Assembly (NCBI GenBank): GCA_037178975.1
Contig: JASJZH010000006.1
Span: 4,402,001 to 4,466,000 of the forward strand
DNA from: Oscheius tipulae
Lineage: Eukaryota; Nematoda; Chromadorea; Rhabditida; Rhabditidae
Direction: 5' to 3'
Length of the DNA stretch: 64,000 bases
Shown piece by piece: positions 39,112 through 50,832 of the stretch (positions are counted from its first letter, which is position 1; the number at the start of each line of letters is the position of its first letter). The notes under the pieces were generated by a model, which had not been told where the DNA came from, made no database searches, and saw only the letters and a list, made by a program, of their open reading frames with translations. Made by a program: the position numbers and the translations under genes.

Positions 39112-42100
39112 ATGTCCAGCAATAGCGGCAATCAGGTGAGATCACCTTTCCCCTTTGTTTTGACAGTTCGCAAGAGTTGCTTAAAATGTATTGCCTAATT
39201 GTAAGACTGCAATGACACCCTGACTGTTAATGGGAATTAGCATTAGATTACTGTCTCTGTGACCGAAAGTTTCAGTTTGCGTATGTAAATCTGGGTAATT
39301 ATCACTACGCTCTTTAGTGGAACAGCTCTCGAAAACGACAACAATGCGCTGCGTGTAGTCAGACCGGGAGTCTTAGTTTCCAACTAAACTTTGACCGAGA
39401 GACAAAACAAATTGCACGTGGATGGATTGCATATCCCGTCCGGCGATCTTTTATCTAGCCACTGTCAAAAAAGATGAATGGACTTCGCCGTGCTAATTCC
39501 GTGAATTCGTGTTAGATTTGTTCCCTTTCCGCAACGAATCGAAGCGTCAACTTTGCACAAGAAAGTATGATCCGTAGCGAAATCCGGGCAGTTCAGGCAT
39601 AGTGGGATCCCGTCGCCTCAAAACTTTACAATCCCACGAAAACCACAAACTGCTGTTCTTTTCAATACCAGCCGTCTGTCATCCAGAGAAGAATGCTGTT
39701 CAAATTTAAGGTGTGTCTCAAGACATTGCAATACTAGCGTAAACAATGTGATGATGAAGAAAGGCTTCCATTTTGGAACAGAGGTATATTTTGAAGTGGT
39801 GATTCAGAAGCATTTCCATATCTTTTTGAAGACAAGTCTACTGAGAGTAAAAAGATTTTCGCGGCAAAATCAATTGCATCCTTTCTCTGTTTGGAAGTCG
39901 ACGGAACGCCATCACGTTTTGTTTCCCCTATGAATATCTCCCATCTTCTTTAAGTAATGGCAATCGTGATATACTGTCCCGATTGCTTCCAAGGAATCTG
40001 GCCTCTTGAGTGTTTGTTACTTCAAGAAGTGCAAAAAGTCACTTGCCAGATCCTCTTCTCGCTGTTTGTCTTGAGGGGTTGATGACAGACTGTACAACCC
40101 CATTAGATGAACAGAAAGAAGCTCTCACGCTTCGTTTGCAGCGGCGCATAACCTCTTTGGGGCGCCTAGGCTGTCAATCCTTTATACCTGACCAGTTCAA
40201 GCACTGCCAAGCTAACAGACCAAAAGTCTTTTACAGCTGCTCGTAAACTTCTTTGCTATTTAAAGCGCAAAATCCGTACCCAGGTACCTCTTAAGCCTTC
40301 CCTTTCAGTCCGAAACCCTAGTTTTCCTCTCACACTACTGCAAAAAGACTCTCACACCTGGAGGCCGGTCATTGACACGTTTAGTTTCACGCTGGCTCAC
40401 ATGTGTTGAAGAACCGGGAGCACAGCCGGATGGCGGTTTTTGCGCAGTCATAATCCTTAATCTGTTTGTCCCCCCACGTTTCACGCTGCCCTTCACTTTC
40501 GCTCGAACGTCTTTCTATTATTTGACCTTTAATTTGTGCTCTTCTTCTTGTATCTATCCAAAGTGACCATTTGCAATAACATGCAGCGCGAGTGAAACCA
40601 ATTAATCCTTCACGCTCTGAGAAAAACTTGCCACGTTATGAGATATGATTTTCTCTAACATGAAAGATGGACCCAACAAAGCAGATAAGCTGCGTGACCA
40701 AGCTTTCCCACCCTTTCGCTGTAAACAAGAAAGCTTTCTGCGGTTGAACTAACACTTGCCAACCGTTCGCCGCACGCCACAATTTATGTCTCAACCAGAT
40801 TCGGTAGGGGTATTTAACAATCTCACAGAAATAATGCTTTGTCCTCTGTAATTCGCAGATGTTTTATGTTGGTTTTTCAGCAATCACGAAGGACCACATC
40901 AGTCCAGCAGGCACTGGCTGAGGACAAGGCAGAAATTGTCAGAAAGTTTCACTCAAAGGCGATGCCGGTCATCGATGAGAATGACGCAGGGTGAGTTCTT
41001 TTCACTTGCTGGGTTAGGAAATCGAAAAGATTATAAAAATGGAACAAAGTTTCAAAAATGGTTGTTTGCAAACTTTCGCCAAAACACGTTGTAAACTAAT
41101 CTGCACTCCATTTCTAAATTCGTTTTGTCTCGAAGCGGAACTGATCCAATTGGCAACATCCGCAGAAATAAGCAAGAAATTCACGGAGTGCTCGAAAAAC
41201 GCGCATCTGTTCTTTCTTTCGCTGCCGAACTCCATCTGTGTCCGATATTGCTCTGCTATTCTTGTAAGAGGAGCTCGTCTTCGTACATACTTCGTATTAT
41301 CAAACGTCAGTTGACGGTAGTATGTTATCTTTTGATTCAATATACTAGTCGCCATTGGTAGTCAAATCCCATTCTGCACATAATCAAGTACCGGGGCCCA
41401 TGAACACGCTCAGTTCTCATACTAGTCATTCTACCGACGACTGACATGCTGAAACACAGGTGACTCACTTTTCCGGGAAAAATTTTGTTGATTTACCTAT
41501 GATTTCAACTGTTATTCAGGTATCCAAAACAGAGCCGGGCTAACATCGGTATCTCCCAGCTTAGTATTCCACTTGTTTGGAATAGTGAACTCCACTTCAA
41601 GTCCAAAGGAGGTTGATATTTTTCTTTATGTGACGATCATCATATTTCAGATAGCAGAACATACTCGATGTTTGCTGTACTGCAAACAAAAACAAAAGTT
41701 GTTGACTCGAGAATGATTACAAATATCGACCGAACGGTCACAGATGTTGTCTTCCCCGAATCCTATGTGTTGTGAGTTTTTGCTTTTTTTATACTGAAGA
41801 TTGTTTAGTGAGAGTGAGCCGGATGATTTCTGTATTGAAGTCAGTCTCTTCGCCGCCCGCACCGATCAGGGCTTAGTTGATAGCAGTGGAAGTTTACGAT
41901 CAAAAATAACTCGTTCCCTTGGAAGAAAATTTGGAACCAATGTGGTATGAAGTGAAACGCTCAGCTTTATTGTGTATCTTTTAGAAAACCCAGCTGGCTA
42001 CCCTCGAATTCAACAAAATGAGGGGTGACTCAATCCTTGGAGGGACTCATTTCAACCTCCTGGCGAGAGCATATCTAGTTTTGCCCGATGCTGGCGAGGA

Positions 42101-43350
42101 CTGCAAAATTCATGATCTCAAAATGTCCGCATTTGGTAAAAGCCTATTGAAACGGAGTTATTATCTTTTTAGCTGATCTCAGCGGACCTCCGCTTTATGG
42201 TCATATTATGTGCCGGATGGCAGTTCAACCTCTTTCTGTGCTACATCCACTGGTCGAGGGGATGCTGACAGTCAAACCACTGGGAGAGAATACTGCCTTA
42301 AAAAATGTCCAATCCCGACTACAAGCAGGAAATCTGACGTGCTACATGAATGTAGATGTACATAAATGTCCCTCTCGAGAAGAAGTTTTAATGCAAATTC
42401 CAATCACATCTGTAAGTATTAGTTGACTCTTCTCAACCATTCCGTTAACTATAGGGTTCCAAGATTGTGTCAACCGCCTACCCCTACACGTTTCTGCTAG
42501 CCACCGAGGGCACCACTGATGCGGAAGGCAGTGAGCTTTTCGTCACAGCTGATAATGAAAAATCGAAAGACACATGGAAGAGAGCGTTGGAAGCACAGAT
42601 CACTGACTGTGGTATAAACCTGCTGATCGGCACGTGACTACTAACATTTTTCAGAAATTTGGGGAAATTTTGCCTACACACCCACAAAACTGACACACGA
42701 AAAAAGAAAGGATCCAGTGAAGGAGACTTTAAGCAGAGCATCAGGCAACACACTTTATGACAAGATTAGCATTACAGGTGCGTAAAAAAACCTATTTTAC
42801 AGTAACAAAAAACCTGTAGGTACCATTTCAAAGGGGACGGCGCCTAGTCTTTCACCATCGTTCTCCTACTGCCCACGTAATTTATCCCCCTTGCAAACGG
42901 ATATCTCAAAAACTGCTCCGAGCAGACGGAACAAACAAAGAACAAACGTGTTGGATATTTTCCCGGTGAGGATCAAATAGACCAGCAACTATCTGGCTTT
43001 TTAGAATCCTGCTCCATCTGAGTCACCGAAAAACTCAATTCAGGAGAATGATTCCTGGGGTTACACCAAAGGTATCCTATCGACTGACCTCATTAAACAG
43101 TTTGTTTTTAGAATCATCAGCTGTCTACACTCCGATGTCGACCCGGATGAGAGACCCCATGGCAATGGACTACTCCTCGTTGAGTAGATACGACACGTAT
43201 TCAAACACTAGCAGTCCGGTAATCTTTAAAAGTAACTCACATATCAAAAATTTTCAGTATCTGAGCGGTAAGAAGAGCTGGTCACGATCCATTGGAGAGT
43301 TTATCGGAAAGAAAATAAATACACCCAGTGTTCAAGTGACAAGGTTGTGA
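39112..43350 (+). CDS. Rhotekin-like protein (anillin-homology plus PH domain)
   Basis: Rhotekins bind active Rho and septin/actin structures. Exon 1 (39112-39135, MSSNSGNQ) joins in phase 0 across a 1.7-kb intron to the exon at about 40882 (QSRRTTSVQQALAEDKAEIV). The anillin-homology domain follows: RANIGISQLSIPLVWNSELH, TYSMFAVLQTKTKVVDS, TNIDRTVTDVVFPES, RSLGRKFG, GGTHFNLLARAYLVL, DCKIHDLKMSAF and PPLYGHIMCRMAVQPL. A PH-like domain continues with LQAGNLTCYMNVDV, EEVLMQIPITSGSKIV and SKDTWKRALEAQI, then EIWGNFAYTPTKL. The Ser/Pro-rich C terminus (CPRNLSPLQTDISKTAPS) ends NTPSVQVTRL. The block order matches vertebrate rhotekins. The N-terminal HR1 Rho-binding domain is not seen; the visible N terminus is only about 45 residues. 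Confidence 0.85.
39136..40881 (+). other. Long first intron of the rhotekin-like gene
   Basis: 1.75 kb in a gene whose other introns are mostly 40-80 nt. It contains only low-quality open frames (for example 39748-39933, 40010-40246). It may hold regulatory elements or alternative first exons; none is identifiable by eye. Confidence 0.55.
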
Positions 43351-43688
43351 TATATCGTAGATGAACAACTATCTCCCTCATCATGTCATAATATCAAAAT
43401 GAATGTAAACATCTCTTCCCTAAATATATACGGTAGATCAGCATTTTTCTTCGGGTCCTTATCTTAACTGAACTTCAAGTCACTCCTACTGACAATGCTG
43501 TTAAGTCAACGTTCGTCCATGACGAATCGATAAGGATCTGACCTAGGGAATGAATGATTTATCTGCAGCACTCTATATTTTTTTTACCAAATAACTCACT
43601 ATATCATACACTTGCTATCTTGTCTCTAATCCGTCAGATTATTCACATTTTTGATAAGACTTGTTGCAGTCCGAAGGTGAACAGCACC

Positions 43689-45075
43689 ATGCGGCTCCTT
43701 TTGCTTCTTGGGCTGTGCGGGTTAGCCTTTTCTTTTTCGTGTAAAGATCAGGATGGCAAGGATGTCGATTGGTAAGTACGTCTACCATCTTTGTCTAACT
43801 CATTTGTAGGTGGGCAGTATACAAAATGCCTATTGAGCAGGACAATTCCGTGCCTGGTATCAATCAAGGTGTAGCCTGGTATTACGTGGATGTGAACAAG
43901 AAAGGCGCTCTTTTGCCCTCGCAGGAAACTTTGAATAGCAAGAAACAGGTCAGTATGCTTCCTTACCGGTTCCACAATACGACTTTAGGCTATTGCATAC
44001 ACTCTTCAACAGTACTACGACGTGCAGAACGATCCGACAATTTTCCATGTTATGTACAATGATGAGCCATATGTGGCACCTACTGCTTCCGAATCGTGGT
44101 TTGACAAGATTTCCAACTTTTTTGTCACTAGCAATTCTGCTTCCGTTCAAAAGGGACACACAAAAGGTTGATCCATAGAACAATTTACAACCGAAAATTT
44201 TAGGTGTTTCTTTCTTCAACAAGACCAACGGAGTCTGGTACGTTCACAGTGTGCCCTTGTTCCCTCCTCCGGACCACTACGAGTATCCTGATTCGGGACA
44301 TATCTATGGACAGACCATGTTGTGCATGAGCTTTAAATACTCCGAGTTAGCAAAAATCGGTACCCAGCTGTACTACAACAATCCGCAGATCTATTCGTCT
44401 CGACTACCATCCAATATGGCTCAGGACAATCCGGACTTGGCCAAGGTATATCCCTTTTCTACTCAATTGCTAGTGAGGTATTAGATTATTGGAAACCAGC
44501 ACAAGTCCGGTGCTCCTCAAAGCAGTATTGTCGACTTGACCACCGTTGGAGGCTCTACTTTCAAGTCTTTTGCGAAAACTAACGAGTTTAACAATGGTAA
44601 GACAAGGTTTTTTTAAAGATATTAAAGTCTCAAGACCTGTATGACGGTCTAATCGCTCCAATGTTGAAAACCAACTTGTATGCTGAAACCTGGAGACGTG
44701 GATCTGTCATTCCTGTCAATTGTCAACAGCCATACTTCACTTTGGATGCACAAAACATGAAGATTGGAAACACTGCTGAGTTCTCTTACACAAAGGATCA
44801 TACGAAGATGGCACGATCGGTCGATGCCACAAAACCATACGTCTGTATCGGTGACATCAATAGAATGGTCAGTTTTTGTTTGTTTGATGTACAATTTCTT
44901 ACCCTAACATATCAATGCCATCTTTTTGTAGCAATCGCAATACAGCCGTGGTGGAGGAAGTGAATGTATCTCTTCGACTTTCCTCTGGAATGCTTTCAAT
45001 GTTTTTGTCGACACGAATTCCTGTCCTGCTCCAGGCAAAGATTTCCTTCGTGGAAACCGCGTACCTATCAACTAA
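43689..45075 (+). CDS. Deoxyribonuclease II (lysosomal acid DNase)
   Basis: This enzyme degrades DNA of engulfed or apoptotic cells in lysosomes, without metal, at acid pH (C. elegans NUC-1 type). The start ATG 43689 gives the signal peptide MRLLLLLGLCGLAFSFS. WWAVYKMP opens the mature domain. Both catalytic His-x-Lys motifs are present: GHTKGVSFFN in the first half and DHTKMARSVD in the second. Other family landmarks include WYVHSVPLFPPP, YGQTMLCMSFKYS, STFKSFAKTNEFNNDLYDG, ETWRRG, YVCIGDINRM and YSRGGGSECI. The end FLRGNRVPIN stops at 45073-45075, and AATAAA follows at once. Six or more short introns interrupt it. The length (about 365 residues) is typical. It looks intact and functional. 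Confidence 0.95.
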
Positions 45076-48037
45076 ACGCAATAAACTTGAAAACTTCGTT
45101 TTGAATCAATCATGTTCGCTTATCTTAGCATTAATGCCACAGAAGGCACAATTGGTGCTCATCAGTCAGAAAGCGGACAAATATCATAATATTTCACTTC
45201 CTGGTCTTTTGAATCGATCACATGGCATGTTTCACATAATTTTTGAAAGAGGTCTAGGTGCAGATGTATGGCAGCGGGGTGTACAGTAAAGACCAAAATG
45301 ATGGATAGTGTTTAACTTCAACGGCGACGCAGACAGAATGTTTCGTTTTTGACCTTTATGTTGCGAAGCACGCTTCCTTAGTTTTAGTGAGTTTTGAGCA
45401 AAAGAACAATAGTAAAGAGCTCACAAATTGCCCAAATTTACACTTTTTGCACTCACATGCTGGCCGTTCAGCAGGAGGGAAAGAGGTCTAGGTTTGATCA
45501 GGCCCACAACAGCTGTGTTGATCTATTCACTCGAGCTGACCCATTCTCAAGAGATCTTTTTTGTTTTTATGTGAAACAGACCTTTTTGAACAAACAAATC
45601 TTATTCTTTAAACTCAAACGTGTCTTATACAACCTGTTTGCAGCTGTCAAAAGTCATTTCATTGTCAAAATCGGTGATCTCGGGGGCAGTCTTTGACGTA
45701 CTCGATTTCGTTCACGGTTATCATCTATTATCGCATCGCCTGTATATAAATCTTATATACTGTCTCTTTCTGTGTGAACCACCTTTTTCCGCCTCATTCG
45801 CTTGTAATTCACATCGTCATTGTATACATGAGAGTCTGTAAAAAAAGGGCAGAACGGTCGGAAGTGCGCGCCCAAAGATGTCTTCACCTGTCCTTTTTCC
45901 TATTATTTACTAGTGACAGTTTGATTTCACAAGGAGGAACCTGTTTCCTCTCGTTTCAGTTTTTTGTCAATGAGGCAAGGACATCGCCATACTTTTGTTT
46001 TGAGATTCTTCAGTGTCTACTCTATTTTCAAACCTTTTCTCTGCCAACTCTTATATTTCATAGCTTGTAGGCTATACAGCCATGATTTTTCCCAGATCCC
46101 AATCCTCTAGGAGGTACAAACGAGCTCCATTCCTCTTTCGCACGATTGATAATCAGGCTGAAAAATCTCCACCACTCTCCACTTCCTTTCATGTCGTATA
46201 TGTTTCCTGTCTTGGACAGTTGGCCTTTCATCACAGTTGCGATTGACATTGTGTGTGCAACAAAGATTGTTTTTCCCCCATTCTTGTCCTTCGCATCCTT
46301 CCTGAGTCTGTTTCTGTCAAAAGAATCTGAAATCAATCTGTTTGTGGGTGTTTAACAGCTTCAAGGCCAGTATTTTTGACATTATTATAAAGATACGCTA
46401 TTGCCCGTAGACAAACTTATGACTTCAGTTCTTATGACCATCCAAAAAGGTTCTCAGACAGTAAATAAACTGTCGATAGCGATCAGCCAGATCGTTGAGA
46501 AGGAGGATCGGTCATATCAAAAAATCAAGTTGGAGATGGCACGATAATTTGCGACCCTTGTTGAGACTAATTGCATCTGAATGTCATTTATTTTGTTCTC
46601 TGTTCTATTGAGAGTAAGTTCTTTTGCTCCCAACCCACTTGCTCACTTTTAAGTATAGTATATTGTTTATTCGGGATTTTTTTCTCTATTTCTCCTTTGG
46701 TTTCATGAAGCTTAATTGCCTGTTGTTTGCTTCTTTTCTGATCATTTTTGAGGCTTGACAGTAAGTTTTCCCATATGGCTCTCGAGACATTCTTTAAGTT
46801 GTTTAAACCGCTCTTTTGAATTGTGTCGATACATTAATCTTAAAAGTTTTACATCTCTTATGCGCCTTTCTGATTTCCTTTTGTATATCATTTTAACCCG
46901 CATCTCTGTTTCGGACGCAAACACAAAACTATCTTTTGTTCACTTCATTCTTTAGTTTTATTATGTTGACGTCGGTCAATCTATTGTGCTCGTTCTATTC
47001 AACTTTCACCTCTCCTTCACATTGGTATCGCTGTCCTATTCACTATGTTATTTCTAATAATTTCACTACATTTCTATCGATCGATGTGATTCGAATCTAT
47101 ATTGCGCTTGATGGAACGGGGTAACCCTTTCTTTTCTTTCCCCAACAATGTGAACTGGTCATTTATGATAGCCCGATAGTTCCAAAAGTTTATCGATTAG
47201 TGCTGTTTAAATCTTTGTTCAATAGAATAATCCCATCTTACTTGGATAGCGTGCGTTTGCAGATTCCCGCTCCATATCCTCTTTCACGCCGTTCTGCACC
47301 GTTTCTTTCGTTTTCCTGATCAGTTCACACTAAATCTTGTTTGGAATGTGCCATATTCATATGAATTTTTATTATATATTTCTAGTATTCCTGCAAAACG
47401 CTGACTAAACTGTTTCATTCTTTTCTGAACCTGCCCTCACCCTCATACTTGACTCCTTTTGAATTCAAAGTTCTCCCAATCAGTCTCCTGTTAGTCGAAA
47501 AAAGTTTCTGTCACGGACTATGAGTGCCGGTTTTCGCTTGTGATATAGAAGTAGGATCGATCTATGATGACCCCCTCCCAACCCACCAGTTCGCCAATTA
47601 TCCTTTCTACTATTTCGGCAATGCCGTCAGTCCATTGAGAGACCAGGTTGCTTTCTGTGACTGTACTCTGGGTGAATTATCATATACGTCAGCGTGTATT
47701 CCCCGCCTCTTCACGGCTACCCTATTCAAATAGGTCGGCTTCCGAATCTGAGAACCATTTTTGGAATCCCACTGCCCGAATTCGTCAGGGTCAAACCTGT
47801 TCTTGAAGCCGAACCTTTGATTCTTTTGCAACTGTTGTCTGCTTCTTACCATCTCATTTTGCCAAATATGCAGTTTAGACTGGTCTTTGACTTGGTCAAA
47901 CCTTCTAGCTAAAACGTGTTAGCGATTGTTGACAGTTCATACTACGCGCTGCGACTTTTTAAAAATCAGCTCTTTATTATGCACGTTGTTCTCTGTCTGC
48001 TCTTAATGATTAACATATTTATTTTTGTATTTTAGGA
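45076..48037. other. Intergenic region
   Basis: About 3 kb, T-rich on the plus strand. Frames such as 45394-45696 plus, 46058-46336 minus and 47524-47912 plus lack domains and spliced partners. It ends with an acceptor (tattttag) two bases before the next gene's ATG. Nothing else is supportable. Confidence 0.5.
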
Positions 48038-49827
48038 ATGAAGGAGATGGACGAGACTGGGTGTGCTAGCACACGAGTCAGGTACATCATCCTGTTCCTT
48101 GGTAAGACTGTTCGGTTTCACATATACATGTAGTTAAAGGGTCTGCCTGTATCGCCTCGATTGCTTCAAACATGATAGTGCTCAACTTCACGTTGATCTG
48201 CATGGGGACTCCAAGAAACGAGACCACGGTAAGTGAACGAGATCATTCGATACCAAACACGTCATGATTCCATGGTTTACCAAGGACGAGCGGAAAACAC
48301 CCAGCTTCACAAATATCTTCTAAGTTTGTTTGTTTCAGAGTCCTCTCACTCCCAAAGGACCCTACGACTATGATCAGACCGAGAAGTCACAGCTCATGTG
48401 GGCCGTAGCGATTGGAACTCTCGTAGCGGCTTGGCCATTCCACTGGTAAGAAGAGGAATACCAAATGATGACAAAGTATCAGGTTCTATCAGAAGTACGG
48501 AGCCAGATACGTTTTCTTCTCTGCTGGATTCGTATCTACCGTCTCTACAGCCCTCATACCCGCGGTAGCTGGTTACAGCTTTAATCTCTTTTTGATCGTA
48601 CGATTTTTCCAGGTAAACCCTATCACAGTGAAATTAAATAATAAACTTAGGGTGTCTCCTTCGGTGCTGACTTTGCCGCCATTGGATTGATCGTCGTACA
48701 TTGGGCTTCGCTGAAACAACATGGACTGTTTATCTCTCTACTCTCTTCATTCTCTCAAATATCCGTCATGTTCACTATGCCTCTTGCTGGACATGTAGAA
48801 TGCCTTCTTTCCTAAAATACTTCCTCTTTCAGCTTTGTGAGTCCGACTATGGATGGACTTCTGTCTATTACGTTCATGCCACGTTGAGTGGAGTTCTGTT
48901 CACCGCCTGGCTCTTATACTACAGGAACAACCCGGCCAACCATCCTGATATGACAGACGTGGAGCTCGAGAAGATCAGAAGAGATAAGGGCGATGTCAAG
49001 GAGCACGAAGAGACTCCAATCAAGGCCATCATGACTAACCCTGTGATGTGGGCTGTCTGGCTGTCCGCTTTCGGGGAGTTGATGATGTCTCAATTCATCG
49101 TCATGTATGGACCTATCTACTTGAAGGAGGTTCTCGGTTTCCAAGTGACGCACACTGGCTACTTTGTGGCCGTTCCTCGCGCTCTGCATCTGGCATTTAA
49201 GATCATTTCCGGTATCTGCAGCGACCGGATCAAGTGAGAAAATTTGCAAAAATTTTCATCTATATTATGTTCAGGTTCCTTTCCGAGACCTGGAAGATGA
49301 GAATCTTCAACACAATTGCCCTAAAAGTATCTGGTGTGTTCTTCTGTGTTCTAGGATTCCTTTCTGCCGAGTATGCCACATACTCCCTCTTTGTTCTGCT
49401 CATTATCGAAATCTCTACCGGATTCATCTGTGGAGGTTTTTACAAATGTGCTACCCTTGTAGCAAGGTATGCAACTGTCTCAAGCTAATTGTATCTGGAT
49501 TTTCAGACAGCACAGTCACTTCGTTTTGTCACAGATTCAATTTATAAAGTGTCTGTCCCTTTTCATCGAGCCGCTGCTCGTGTTCCTCATTTGCCAGAAC
49601 AACACTCTTGCTGAGTGGCGAATTGTGTTTCTCATCCACGGGGTTCTCCTCATCGGTTTGATTTAATGCGTGTCTACATAAAATATAATTTTTCAGGGGG
49701 TAACGTGATCTTTTGGATCTTCGCTACAGACGAGCCTGCTGACTTTACCAAGACCAGTGCTCAAGAAATGAACGAGATCCCAGAAGCGAAAAGGTCCGAA
49801 GGCAACTTAAAATTGGAAATCTTTTGA
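48038..49827 (+). CDS. SLC17-type MFS transporter (sodium/phosphate or organic-anion family)
   Basis: A predicted 12-TM anion carrier of the MFS SLC17 family, in plasma or vesicle membranes. The start at 48038 sits two bases after an acceptor AG. It reads MKEMDETGCASTRVRYIILF, then SNMIVLNFTLICMGTPRNE (loop with an NET sequon), QLMWAVAIGTLVAAWPFHWF, GARYVFFSAGFVSTVSTALI, IVRFFQGVSFGADFAAIGLI and SQISVMFTMPLAG. The mid-loop is charged (VELEKIRRDKGDVKEHEETP). The second half includes VMWAVWLSAFGELMMSQFIV, GYFVAVPRALHLAFKIISGI, FICGGFYKCATLVA and WRIVFLIHG, and ends near TSAQEMNEIPEAKR. The simple open frame stops at 49827. A weak donor at 49794 joined to 50131 would instead end KRLTSPDDE at 50155. 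The substrate is unknown. Confidence 0.9.
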
Positions 49828-50832
49828 AAAGACAAAAGAAGTATCATATCTCCCGGTTGTGGCCAACGTGTCTGTACGAACCCCTGTGAACTGCCTCATC
49901 TTGCAATTGTGCATGAGTTTTAGCGGGTACTTCACAAAACATGTGTTAAATAAAACTAATAACTGTGGTACAAATAGTTCATAGCGAGAGCGACGTTTTT
50001 TATACGATTTTCGTGATACGTTTTTGTCGCCTTGCAAAACTGTCAGCGGAACTTTAAACTATTTTCTACTCCCTCGCACACGCTAAAAATAGTTTACATT
50101 TTTTTTATGACACCACACGCTCATTTTCAGACTTACTTCTCCGGATGACGAGTGAGTCTACGGGCCTTCTATGTTGTGATTTGCCGGTACACCTCTACGT
50201 ATCAACAGTGCCTATTCAACGCTTCAGTGATCTTGTTTTCTTTATTGTTATCATTAAAGACTACTGACTTTTTTCAATTTCTATCAGTAATTCAAATAAA
50301 GTGTCCATTCACAACCCGATTGTTCTCCTGAGAAACTTGTTTTGCAAAAAACAGATTTATTTGCAAAAAGTGAAGATTTCGATAAAAAAGCAGGTTATTT
50401 TCAGTGCCTTCTGTAAACAGTTCTCCAGACAACGCCAATAATCTTTCTGTCATAGAATAAATGTTTGCCATGCATAGCCAAAGGGAATTTAACCGTTCGC
50501 GTGAACAGTGCACGCTGTACGCAGCTGTTTGTTCGTTCCGGAATTCAGTTTGCACAAGAGGTTGCCGACCCAGGAGGTTCAGTCAATGTTGGCAGAGACC
50601 GCCGTGAGCCGACATGCCCTCGGGGTACTTTCCATTCATACTGTTGTCTTTGACTCTTCGTTGGCTTCTGTTTTCTTTCGGAAACTTTAAAGTTTGTTTT
50701 AATAACAATCATTCTTGTTAATCAACTGACGAAGAAATGATGCATTGGCGTCCTTCAAGATGAATGTTAACAAAATATAATCATGTCTTTTTCTACATTA
50801 CGACTTCTTTCTATTGATGTCTATTATTTTAG
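49828..50832. other. Intergenic or 3' UTR region
   Basis: 1 kb between the SLC17 gene and the next start. It may contain a short last exon of the transporter at 50131-50155. No other gene is recognised. It ends in an acceptor (tattttag) abutting the next ATG. Confidence 0.5.

Noticed and set aside
46058-46336. 92-codon minus-strand frame (MISDSFDRNRLRKDAKDKNG)
   Set aside because: It looks moderately protein-like but has no splice context, no polyadenylation signal placed for it and no recognisable family.
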